A DNA stretch of 43,046 bases from Oscillospiraceae bacterium (lineage in GTDB: Bacteria; Bacillota; Clostridia; Oscillospirales; Oscillospiraceae): the NCBI GenBank assembly GCA_009777235.1, contig WRMH01000023.1:1-43046 (forward strand), read 5' to 3'. Each line of letters begins with the position of its first letter. Position 1 is the first letter of the stretch. The notes below the pieces were generated by a model. That model worked only from the letters and a program-made list of their open reading frames with translations, was not told the origin of the DNA and ran no database searches. Positions 8,673 through 16,361 of the stretch are shown here, piece by piece. Position numbers and translations under genes: made by a program.

Positions 8673-10886
8673 ATGAATTGGTTTGAGGATCAAATTAAAA
8701 ACCGGATGCAAAACGACCAGGACGAGTTTTCGGGAGCGTTTACCGCTCTATCGTCCATCGTCATGGGCGACGCGGCGGCAAAAGCGGGGCTTATCACGCC
8801 GCGCCAAAAAACGCACAACGCCATTCATGAAATATTAAAGTTTTTCGGCCATGAGATAATTCCCGTCCCCGACGAAATTTCGGACACGGCCGAGTATATA
8901 AACTACTGCCTGAGGCCGTCCGGCATAATGAAACGCCGGGTGGAGCTGACGGGCAAATGGTGGATTGACGCATCGGGTCCGATGATTGGCGTAGTGAACC
9001 ACCCCGGCGCCTCCGGAGAGGAAGCGGGAGACACGGTCGCCCTGCTCCCGCAAGCAAAAGGCTACACATATTTTGATTATTCAAGCGGCAAGCGCGTTTT
9101 AGTAAACGCGAAAACCGCGAAAAATATAGCCGCCGACGCCTACTGCCTGTATAAGCCGTTTCCCGCCCGCGAGCTGTCCGTATTTGATTTGGTCAAATAT
9201 ATGTTCAAAACCATAACGGCGAGCGATATATTCTACTACTTGGCAATTATGGCAGTCACGACGCTGATGGGTCTGATTCAGCCGAAAGTGTCCTTGCTTT
9301 TGTATTCGCGAATAATACCGCATGGAGACTCAAGTGCCCTGTGGTCGCTCGGCGTGTTGATATTATCCTTGGCGTTAGCGACACAAATATTACAGGTGAG
9401 CAAAAACTTGATTATGAACCGCCTGACAATGCGCCTTAGCAATATGATAGAGCCGGCTTCGATGATGAGGGCGCTAAATCTACCCGCCGGGTTTTTCAAA
9501 AAATACGCCGCGGGTGAACTTAGCCGCATATTTTCGCTGATACCGTCAATCTGCAGCTCCATATTCTCAATCATTACGGGAACGCTTTTGACCTCGCTGT
9601 TTTCACTCGCGTATTTCACGCAGATAATGAACATCACCCCCGCTCTGATGGCGCCGTCACTGATAATCATAGGCGCGACGCTCGCCATGAACATAATAAC
9701 CACGCTGACAAGCATGAGGATCCAGAAAAAATCATTGCAGGCGAGTGCGGAGCTATCGGGCATGACTTATTCTATGCTGTCGGGCATACAAAAAATCAAG
9801 CTCACAGGCTCGGAAAAGCGCGTATTCGCAAGATGGGCGGATAAGTATAAAACGGCGTCAAACTTTACATACAACCCTCCTTTTATTCTCAAATACTCGG
9901 GAGTGATCGGCATGATCATTTCATCGGCGGGGCTTGCTTTTGTGTATTTTGTCTCTATCATGTCAAAAATTGACGTGGGTGAGTACATGGCATACAACAC
10001 CGCCTATGGCATGGTTTCCGCGTCAATATTGTCGCTCGGGTCGCTGACCACCTTCTTTTCGGGGCTAAAGCCGCAGCTCGACATGGTTTCGCCCATTATG
10101 AAGGCCGTGCCGGAAATCAGCGGCAATAAAACAATAGTTACATCCCTCTCCGGCGGCGTGGAAGTGCAAAACTTGACTTTCCGCTATGAGGAAAGCGACA
10201 GGAACGTACTTGACGGCATCAATATAAAAATCCGTCCGGGACAGTATGTAGCCCTCGTCGGAAAGACGGGCTGCGGCAAATCTACGCTTGTGCGGCTGCT
10301 GCTCGGCTTTGAAAAACCGACGCGGGGCGCGGTCTACTACGACGGCAAGGACATCACAAAGCTCGATTTGCCGTCACTTCGCCGCAAAATCGGCGCGGTC
10401 ATGCAAAACGGCAAGCTGTTTACGGGAGATATTTTCAGCAATATAATCATTTCCTCGCCAAACCTCACGCAAAACGACGCTTGGGAAGCGGCGAGGATCG
10501 CGAGCATTGACAAGGACATTGAAGATATGCCTATGGGTATGCACACCATCATCATGGAGGGAAGCGGCGGAGTGTCCGGCGGGCAGAAGCAACGGCTGAT
10601 GATTGCGCGAGCGGTGGCGCCAAAGCCGAAAATCCTTATATTTGACGAGTCAACGTCGGCGCTCGACAATATCACGCAAAAACACGTCGCCGACGCGCTC
10701 GCGGAGCTAAAATGCACGCGCATAGTCATAGCGCACAGGCTGTCAACGATAAAAGACTGCGACAAAATCTATGTGCTGGACGGCGGTAAAATAATAGAGG
10801 AAGGCACGTTTGACGAGCTGTACGATAATAAAGGCTATTTTCATGAGCTTGTCAGCCGCCAGATGATAACAATGAATGAGGCATGA
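8673..10886 (+). CDS. NHLM-type ABC transporter, second (ATP-binding/permease) component
   Basis: The product is 737 residues. It has an N-terminal soluble domain of about 165 residues without a C39 catalytic triad, a transmembrane domain (about 175-455) and an ATPase domain with GKTGCGKST, SGGVSGGQKQR and ILIFDEST. This architecture fits the second NHLM bacteriocin ABC component, which usually accompanies the peptidase exporter and may form a heterodimer with it. It lies 18 bp after the exporter gene, with AAAGGAG near 8653, and is clearly in the same operon. Confidence 0.88.
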   Translation: MNWFEDQIKNRMQNDQDEFSGAFTALSSIVMGDAAAKAGLITPRQKTHNAIHEILKFFGHEIIPVPDEISDTAEYINYCLRPSGIMKRRVELTGKWWIDASGPMIGVVNHPGASGEEAGDTVALLPQAKGYTYFDYSSGKRVLVNAKTAKNIAADAYCLYKPFPARELSVFDLVKYMFKTITASDIFYYLAIMAVTTLMGLIQPKVSLLLYSRIIPHGDSSALWSLGVLILSLALATQILQVSKNLIMNRLTMRLSNMIEPASMMRALNLPAGFFKKYAAGELSRIFSLIPSICSSIFSIITGTLLTSLFSLAYFTQIMNITPALMAPSLIIIGATLAMNIITTLTSMRIQKKSLQASAELSGMTYSMLSGIQKIKLTGSEKRVFARWADKYKTASNFTYNPPFILKYSGVIGMIISSAGLAFVYFVSIMSKIDVGEYMAYNTAYGMVSASILSLGSLTTFFSGLKPQLDMVSPIMKAVPEISGNKTIVTSLSGGVEVQNLTFRYEESDRNVLDGINIKIRPGQYVALVGKTGCGKSTLVRLLLGFEKPTRGAVYYDGKDITKLDLPSLRRKIGAVMQNGKLFTGDIFSNIIISSPNLTQNDAWEAARIASIDKDIEDMPMGMHTIIMEGSGGVSGGQKQRLMIARAVAPKPKILIFDESTSALDNITQKHVADALAELKCTRIVIAHRLSTIKDCDKIYVLDGGKIIEEGTFDELYDNKGYFHELVSRQMITMNEA

Positions 10887-10890
10887 TTCT

Positions 10891-10920
10891 TGTCACAAAA
10901 GGAGTGCGCTGTCGTATAAA
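10891..10920 (+). promoter_or_regulatory. ECF-type promoter of the sigma operon
   Basis: TGTCACAAA (10891-10899), a 13-bp spacer and CGTATAAA (10913-10920) match a second site at 12473-12502 in both boxes and in spacing, while the spacers differ at about half their positions. Conserved boxes with a drifting spacer are what promoters of one alternative sigma factor look like. The site lies directly before the 61-residue gene and the ECF sigma gene, so the factor probably activates its own operon. Confidence 0.8.
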
Positions 10921-10942
10921 CAAAGTGTGAAGGAGGGAGCGG

Positions 10943-11128
10943 ATGATGACGTTTGAAAAAAAACTAAAGCTATTGTTTGACGCGCAGGCTTTTTTTGACG
11001 AGCCGCGTTTGAAAGCGGCCATAAATAGCGACAGCATCCGTCTGCTTTCTGACGACGAAACGGAATCCCTGTTTGCCGCGGGAGACCTATTCGCCGCAGA
11101 GGGAAGCAAAAAAAATGGAGAAGCATAA
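10943..11128 (+). CDS. Small 61-residue protein before the sigma factor
   Basis: A short gene with a strong AGGAGGG site at 10931-10937; ATG is possible at 10943 or 10946. The product is soluble and helical, rich in Phe, Leu and acidic residues (LLFDAQAFFDEPRLKAAI). No family is recognised. It overlaps the sigma factor start by 14 bp and shares the ECF promoter, so translational coupling and a role in controlling the sigma factor, such as a small anti-sigma or cofactor, are plausible. That is inferred from position only. Confidence 0.65.
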   Translation: MMTFEKKLKLLFDAQAFFDEPRLKAAINSDSIRLLSDDETESLFAAGDLFAAEGSKKNGEA

Positions 11129-11624
11129 CCAAATCCAGATGCAGGTTTTTACGGAGTATCGGACGCGGATTTTTGGCTACATAAGCAAAAAAAACGTGCC
11201 GGAATCCGACAAAGACGATGTTTTTAGCGAAATTTTGCTCAAAGCGGCAGGGCAAGCCGGGCGATACGACAGCTCAAAAAGCTCGGTGTCCACTTGGGTT
11301 TATATGATTACCCGGTCTGTCGTGGCCGATTACTTCAAAAAGCGCAAAGCTGTATACCCTCTCGACGAAATATTTGGCGAAATTCCTGGCGCAGACCCCG
11401 GCGCACAGCACGGCATTGAGTATGAAGAAGAACTCAAAAATCTGGCAAGGGAGCTTTTGCTCCTGCCGGAGCGGGAGAGAGAGGTCATCATATCGCGTTT
11501 TTACAAGGACATGGAGTATAGCGAGATTGCGAGATTTATGAACCTTTCACAGGTCAACGTAAGAAAGATATGTTCAAGGGCATTAAAAAAGCTAAAGGAG
11601 AAAATGACGCATGACGGCGGTTAG
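11115..11624 (+). CDS. ECF-family RNA polymerase sigma factor
   Basis: The product is 169 residues counted from the ATG at 11115. Region 2 (about 8-75) contains FGYISKKNVPESDKDDVFSE and STWVYMITRSVVADYFKKRK. Region 4 (about 105-165) contains LPEREREVIISRFYKDMEY followed by the helix-turn-helix segment SEIARFMNLSQVNVRKICSR. No region 3 is present, as in ECF factors. The gene is preceded by a small ORF and followed, with a 14-bp overlap, by a GNAT gene. Matching promoters at 10891 and 12473 indicate that it controls its own operon and the exported peptides. Confidence 0.88.
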   Translation: MEKHNQIQMQVFTEYRTRIFGYISKKNVPESDKDDVFSEILLKAAGQAGRYDSSKSSVSTWVYMITRSVVADYFKKRKAVYPLDEIFGEIPGADPGAQHGIEYEEELKNLARELLLLPEREREVIISRFYKDMEYSEIARFMNLSQVNVRKICSRALKKLKEKMTHDGG

Positions 11625-12468
11625 GCAAGTTGAAAATTACATGGACGTTATGTTTTGTTTCCCACCAAAGGTGCGCTATTTCGCGCAGGTGGAAGCGGCG
11701 GGCGGCACGCTGCTGGGCGCCTATGACGAGGCCGGTATTCCGGTCGGAATCGTTTGCTTGAAAACCATGAGATATGCCTACGACACGGTTTACCTTTACG
11801 TAAACGAACAAAACAGGCGGCAAGGCATAGCAAAAAGCCTTATGCGCCGCGCCGCCGACATTGCTAAAGGCGAGGGGAAAACTCTGCGTTTGCGCGCACT
11901 TCAAAACAGTAAGTCCCGGTCTGCCGTTTTGAAAATCGCGCAGGGTATGGATATGTGCCTTGACGAGGAGATGACGTTTTTCAGATTGAATGTAAACGTA
12001 AAATCCAAAGAGCTGTGGGAAGAGGCTCGCCCAAAAATTATGCAAATGGTGGAGAGGGTTGACAAAAAAAGGGGCGCTCATCAGGTGATTGCTTTTGAGG
12101 ACGCAGACGAAAAGCTGATCGGGCAGCTTCGCGAGATGATCGGAACTTCGCTTCCCGGCCTTGACCCTTTCGCGCTGCCCGAGTTTGACCCCCATTTTTC
12201 CCTTATCATACTGCACGGCGGAGAAATCGCCGCGGTGAATGCCGTGCGCACGATAGGGCGCAAGATGGTGTATGAAATATCTTCGGCGCGCAAGAACTCG
12301 ACGATCATTGCGGGAGTCCCCGTTTTTTTCGACAGGCTGTTTGCAAGCGAGATAGAGCTGGTTTCGTGCGTGGTGCGCGATGATAATCCCGCCGGGCTAA
12401 ATCACGCGGGTAAGCGTTTCGGATTTTTATTTAAGGAAAGCGGCAGACAGAGCGTATATATTTTGTAA
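11611..12468 (+). CDS. Tandem GNAT-fold acetyltransferase
   Basis: The product is 285 residues. The first half (about 1-130) is a GNAT domain with the acetyl-CoA pyrophosphate loop NRRQGIAKSLM. The second half (about 135-285) also looks GNAT-like, with IAAVNAVRTIG and a terminal DDNPAGLNHAGKRFGF, where Asn and Phe/Tyr positions typically close the fold. The ATG at 11611 follows AAAGGAG and overlaps the sigma gene. It is the only candidate modifying enzyme in the peptide cluster, so it may acetylate the exported peptides or provide immunity. That role is inference; GNAT substrates cannot be read from sequence. Confidence 0.78.
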   Translation: MTAVRQVENYMDVMFCFPPKVRYFAQVEAAGGTLLGAYDEAGIPVGIVCLKTMRYAYDTVYLYVNEQNRRQGIAKSLMRRAADIAKGEGKTLRLRALQNSKSRSAVLKIAQGMDMCLDEEMTFFRLNVNVKSKELWEEARPKIMQMVERVDKKRGAHQVIAFEDADEKLIGQLREMIGTSLPGLDPFALPEFDPHFSLIILHGGEIAAVNAVRTIGRKMVYEISSARKNSTIIAGVPVFFDRLFASEIELVSCVVRDDNPAGLNHAGKRFGFLFKESGRQSVYIL

Positions 12469-12472
12469 AATA

Positions 12473-12502
12473 TGTCACAAATGCGGCGCGGCTTCGTATA
12501 AA
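12473..12502 (+). promoter_or_regulatory. ECF-type promoter of the peptide genes
   Basis: TGTCACAAA (12473-12481) and CGTATAAA (12495-12502) repeat the boxes found at 10891-10920 with exactly the same 22-bp start-to-start spacing. The start codon of the first peptide follows 31 bp later, with an AGGAGG site at 12519-12524. Confidence 0.8.
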
Positions 12503-12533
12503 AGACTATAAAAATATCAGGAGGACATACAAA

Positions 12534-12854
12534 ATGGCACAGAACAGGCAATTGACCGGTGAAGAAATCTGCGCAAAGCTCAATGAAATGGGAGGGACTT
12601 TTAAAGCCGAAAAAGCAGTCGAACTGTCAGATGAGCAGTTAGAGACCGTATCGGGCGGTGTCGGCGCGTTCGCCTTTGAGGATGATGACGGCACAGTAAG
12701 TTTGCTTGTATGCAGCAACAAAAAAACCACAAACGAGCTGTTTCAGCAATGCTTGCAGCACAAGATGACGTGCAACTATGCCAGCCCGGGCGCCCGATCC
12801 TGCGCCAGCTGTGTATATCTGTCGGGATGGCTTACGGATGCGGAAGTAAAATAA
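12534..12854 (+). CDS. Double-glycine leader peptide with Cys-rich core (peptide 1)
   Basis: The product is 106 residues. The leader (about 1-42) includes LTGEEICAKLNEMGG and ends in LSDEQLETVSGG, a canonical double-glycine cleavage site for C39 exporters. The released part, about 64 residues, begins GVGAFAFEDDD and has five Cys (LLVCSN, QQCLQ, MTCNY, RSCASC) but no obvious lanthipeptide Ser/Thr pattern. It is likely secreted by the adjacent NHLM exporter and could form disulfides. It resembles RiPP or bacteriocin-like precursors; activity is unknown. Confidence 0.8.
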   Translation: MAQNRQLTGEEICAKLNEMGGTFKAEKAVELSDEQLETVSGGVGAFAFEDDDGTVSLLVCSNKKTTNELFQQCLQHKMTCNYASPGARSCASCVYLSGWLTDAEVK

Positions 12855-12946
12855 AACCAAATTGGCTGACACGCTCGCGCAAAAATAAAAGAAAAACAAA
12901 AATGGCGCTTGCCATACAAAAAATAAAGAAATAGGAGAAAATTAAG

Positions 12947-13411
12947 ATGACACTTGCACAGAAATTTGAAGAATTTAACCCCGAACAGAAAGAACAATTA
13001 CTCGCAGTCAAAAGCGAGGCGGAGCTTGATGCGTTTCTCGCCAAAACGGGAAAAGAGCTGTCTCCCGAGGAAAAGGCGGAGGCGCTTGAATACATTGCGA
13101 CGGGCGTAGCTCCTCTCGAAGATGACGACCTTGAGGCAGTCGCGGGCGGCAAAAGCGGCGACGATGAACAGCCTCCTCCCGAGCAAACTACGGAAATGTC
13201 TAAGCAGCAGGCATTTGCCGATGGACGTAGAGTCAAGATTATTTGCAACTCTAATTGCATACTCAAGCAAGGCTGCCAGGCAGGGCATGTCTGGTGCGAG
13301 AGTTTTTCAACTGCCGGCGGGGCGCATTTTTGGAACGCTAAGTGCTATAAATGCGGCACGGAGCAAGGTCAGGGAAGCATCCTTATTAACGCGACTTTTG
13401 AGCAGCACTGA
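12947..13411 (+). CDS. Nif11-like leader peptide with Cys-rich core (peptide 2)
   Basis: The product is 154 residues. The leader (about 1-66) resembles Nif11-derived leaders: QKFEEFNPEQKEQLLAVKSE, then ELSPEEKAEALEYI, ending in LEAVAGG. The released part (about 88 residues) opens with an acidic, Pro-rich segment, then six Cys in NSNCILKQGC, HVWCESF and AKCYKCGTEQ, which could bind metal or form three disulfides. An AGGAG site at 12933 precedes the ATG. It is downstream of peptide 1 with a 92-bp gap and no clear promoter, so probably co-transcribed. Confidence 0.8.
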   Translation: MTLAQKFEEFNPEQKEQLLAVKSEAELDAFLAKTGKELSPEEKAEALEYIATGVAPLEDDDLEAVAGGKSGDDEQPPPEQTTEMSKQQAFADGRRVKIICNSNCILKQGCQAGHVWCESFSTAGGAHFWNAKCYKCGTEQGQGSILINATFEQH

Positions 13412-13477
13412 CAAAAACGAATTGAAAACCCCAAAACCACTAAATTACACATTAGCACGCTGTTTTTGCAACGCTTT

Positions 13478-13508
13478 GAGGAATTGTTTCATTTTGAAAC
13501 AATTCCTC
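13478..13508. repeat. Perfect 14-bp hairpin, copy 2
   Basis: GAGGAATTGTTTCA, a TTT loop, then the exact complement. Compared with the hairpin at 186-216 the stem differs by a paired change (T-A instead of C-G), which keeps pairing intact. It sits between peptide 2 and the GT-C gene and may act as a terminator for the peptide operon, although no long T run follows. Confidence 0.7.
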
Positions 13509-13532
13509 TTACGCCGGGTCATATAAATATGA

Positions 13533-13538
13533 TATAAT
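13533..13538 (+). promoter_or_regulatory. Possible -10 box before the GT-C gene
   Basis: TATAAT inside GATATAATGATT lies only 10 bp before the ATG at 13548, so a transcript from it would have almost no leader. No good -35 box is seen at the right distance, and no Shine-Dalgarno site precedes the ATG. The assignment is tentative. Confidence 0.3.
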
Positions 13539-13547
13539 GATTACCTT

Positions 13548-16361
13548 ATGAAAAACAAGAAACTTACGATATGGCTTTGTATACTTTTTTTATCACTTGT
13601 TGTTTTTACGATCATCTATGCTTTGCAAGACGTAAAAGTGCGTGTGATATTAGACAAAGAAACGCTTATCCGAAACGGTCAAAGCGCATATATCAGCTTT
13701 GACCTTGCGGGCAAACCGCCGCGTGAAATAAAGGCGGCGACGCCTCATTACAGCATATATGAATATATTTTCAAAATACCCGCAAGCGTTTGGCAAAAAG
13801 CGCAGCAAGGGACTCTTCAATTTAGCCCTGTCAGAGACGGCGACTTGATTTTTATAAAATCCATATCGGTCAAAACGCCGTTTTATACCGAAAACACGAT
13901 AATAAATGACGCCATTCTTGAAAACCCGCATTATGATTTGCCGATTTTGGCCATGAAAGCAAACGGGGCGATGAGCATTACATATGCGTTTGCTATGGCT
14001 GCAATAACAACACTGTGGGCGGTGCTGGCTTTTGCCGTGCCGATTGGAGCGTGGAAGAAAATACCAATAATGCTCCGTAAGTTGTGGAGCATTATAAGAA
14101 AACTTGGGGCGATGGATATAGCCATAATCTTGGCGGGCGTCCCGGCTCTTGTGTTATATCATTTTAGAGAGAGCATTTCGTTTTTGCAAAATGAGTCAGC
14201 CTATCATCTGCTGTTTATTTTGACCGTGCTCTCTATTATAATCAGCCTTATCAGCGCGAAGCAAAAACGGCAAACGCTGCGCGAGGGCATAGATTGCGCC
14301 CGGGCGGAGCAGGAAACAAAGCATATCAGCACAGGCGATGGCGCGCCACCAAAGACTCCGGCGTCAGCGCAAAGCGGCGAATCCCGAGCCAAAACCATAT
14401 CCGCGCTCGTGCCTTACCTGACTGTGCTTTTATTGGCTTTGACAGTATATGGGTTTGCGCTGATACCGGAACAATATTACCATAATGACGAATGGCTTGT
14501 ACGCAGCGCGGCATATCAATACCTGAGAGACGGCGCGTTTACAGACTATGACAGAGCATGGCCGCATACATGGCTTGTCGCGCAGGCAATAAAATTTTTT
14601 GCCGATACGGTGGTGACGACCCGCGCGGTTTCTGCTTTATGCGGTGTGGTGTTCATTATCACGGCATATCATATTGCCTTAAAAATGACAAAGAAAAAGA
14701 GCACGGCATTTTTGACAGCATTATTTTTACTGTTAAACCCCGCGCTCATAACTATTTTCACATTTGTCAGAATGTATGCTCTAATGCTCCCGGCGTCGCT
14801 TTGGATGCTCTATTGCGTGTGCATGACGCTGAATAAAAAAATCGTGTATAAGAAAGATAACGCCGCCATACGGTTTATGCAAAAGCATTTTAATTTTCAC
14901 TGGGGATATGCCATTGCCGCTATAGTATTGATATGGCTCAATTATCAAATACATATAAACACCATGATATTGGCGGTGTGCGCGATAATATACGTATTTT
15001 TATCCGCGATAATATACAAGGAGCGCAAATTTATCTATCTTTCGATTGTCGGTTTTGTAGTCATAGCATATAGTTTTGTTACATATTACGCGTTTACTTG
15101 GTATGGGATATATCTCAATATGAGCCGTGAAATCCTTCCGCTGATGAATACATTGATGCAGTGGACGCGGTTCGGGCAGTATAACTACGAGTATTTTTGG
15201 GAAAATGCCGCCATACCGCTCGGCGCGTATTTGGGAGTTTTATTTCTGATTGTGGGACTTGCCGTGTGCGTGTTTGAAATACGGCGCGGCAGGATTTTCA
15301 GGAAAAAGGGAGAGCATGTGGCATACGGCGGCGAAATTTCTGAAAGCAAGGGCGAAGAGCGAAATATTCTGCTATATCTTACGGTATGCTATCTTATAAC
15401 GGTAACATTCTTTATATATTTTGCGGATATGTATTATGCCTATAGATATATGTCGTTTTTAGCTCCCGTTACCATGATGCTTATTTCGATCGGATGCCAT
15501 GCGCTTGCAAAAAAAGCAAAAACATCAACAAGATTTGCTATATATGTCTTGGTCGCCGCCGCGCTGCTCGCGCAAATGGGCGGCGCGTTTCGGAGCATAT
15601 ATGTTGATTCGCCCGACAGATCGCAGTTTAACCGGCCGTGCCAAATCATGGTAAATGACGTGAATAACGAAGGGCTGACAACGATACAGATATACGCGCC
15701 GTCTCCGCGCGAATATTATTGGGAAGAAAATATGGGCAAGGTCGAGCATTTTGGCAGACCGCAGTGGGAGACGTACCAAATAGACAGGCTGATAGAGCAA
15801 GCGGAAAAGACGATTGCGGGAGATGAGGATATTGACGCGCAAAACCCTGATGAAAAGCGGGCGGTGATGTACTTCTTTTCCGAATCAGATAAGATGTGGC
15901 ATATATCCGGGGCGCATTTAGCGTTTCTTGAGACGGCAACGGAGATGGTAACGGATATTGACGATATAGCGATATATAAATATCATTTTGTAAAAGCAAG
16001 GCATAGCGTATCCGGCGGACAAACGGAAAGCTCCGACGGCCGCAAAAATTCCGATGCCATCCAAATAATCAATGTGCTGTGGGATAATGACATCGCGTAT
16101 TTGAGCTTGAAAATGAGCTTTATCCCCGAGTTTGCGGACGCTAAATTCATAGCTATAGAAATAACGGAGCAAGGCTCCGGCGCGTCGGCGGCGCATAGGT
16201 ATCAAGTGATTGTGCCCGATGATTTCAGCGCGTCAGACGAGCTTGTTTTCTCGCTCTCCGTAAGGCCGAAAACGGCGGAACACAGTGAGGACATTACCTT
16301 TAGCGCGCCCTTCCGCACATATGTCTACTATGGCGAGGACAACTCATCCATCGTCGGATAG
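13548..16361 (+). CDS. GT-C-fold membrane glycosyltransferase
   Basis: The product is 937 residues. It has an N-terminal anchor, an extracellular domain of about 100 residues, two further helices, then from about residue 290 a multi-spanning GT-C core whose first outer loop carries YYHNDEW (about 311-317), the acidic motif of GT39/ArnT-like enzymes. After about residue 690 a soluble C-terminal part follows. Such enzymes use polyprenyl-phosphate sugars and act on the outer face of the membrane. The 3' end overlaps the convergent GT4 gene by 18 bp. The acceptor is unknown; a surface polysaccharide or glycoprotein is likely. Confidence 0.75.
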   Translation: MKNKKLTIWLCILFLSLVVFTIIYALQDVKVRVILDKETLIRNGQSAYISFDLAGKPPREIKAATPHYSIYEYIFKIPASVWQKAQQGTLQFSPVRDGDLIFIKSISVKTPFYTENTIINDAILENPHYDLPILAMKANGAMSITYAFAMAAITTLWAVLAFAVPIGAWKKIPIMLRKLWSIIRKLGAMDIAIILAGVPALVLYHFRESISFLQNESAYHLLFILTVLSIIISLISAKQKRQTLREGIDCARAEQETKHISTGDGAPPKTPASAQSGESRAKTISALVPYLTVLLLALTVYGFALIPEQYYHNDEWLVRSAAYQYLRDGAFTDYDRAWPHTWLVAQAIKFFADTVVTTRAVSALCGVVFIITAYHIALKMTKKKSTAFLTALFLLLNPALITIFTFVRMYALMLPASLWMLYCVCMTLNKKIVYKKDNAAIRFMQKHFNFHWGYAIAAIVLIWLNYQIHINTMILAVCAIIYVFLSAIIYKERKFIYLSIVGFVVIAYSFVTYYAFTWYGIYLNMSREILPLMNTLMQWTRFGQYNYEYFWENAAIPLGAYLGVLFLIVGLAVCVFEIRRGRIFRKKGEHVAYGGEISESKGEERNILLYLTVCYLITVTFFIYFADMYYAYRYMSFLAPVTMMLISIGCHALAKKAKTSTRFAIYVLVAAALLAQMGGAFRSIYVDSPDRSQFNRPCQIMVNDVNNEGLTTIQIYAPSPREYYWEENMGKVEHFGRPQWETYQIDRLIEQAEKTIAGDEDIDAQNPDEKRAVMYFFSESDKMWHISGAHLAFLETATEMVTDIDDIAIYKYHFVKARHSVSGGQTESSDGRKNSDAIQIINVLWDNDIAYLSLKMSFIPEFADAKFIAIEITEQGSGASAAHRYQVIVPDDFSASDELVFSLSVRPKTAEHSEDITFSAPFRTYVYYGEDNSSIVG

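Noticed and set aside
13122..13526. 134-residue plus-strand frame overlapping peptide 2
   Set aside because: It is out of frame with the peptide, lacks a ribosome site and runs into the hairpin region.
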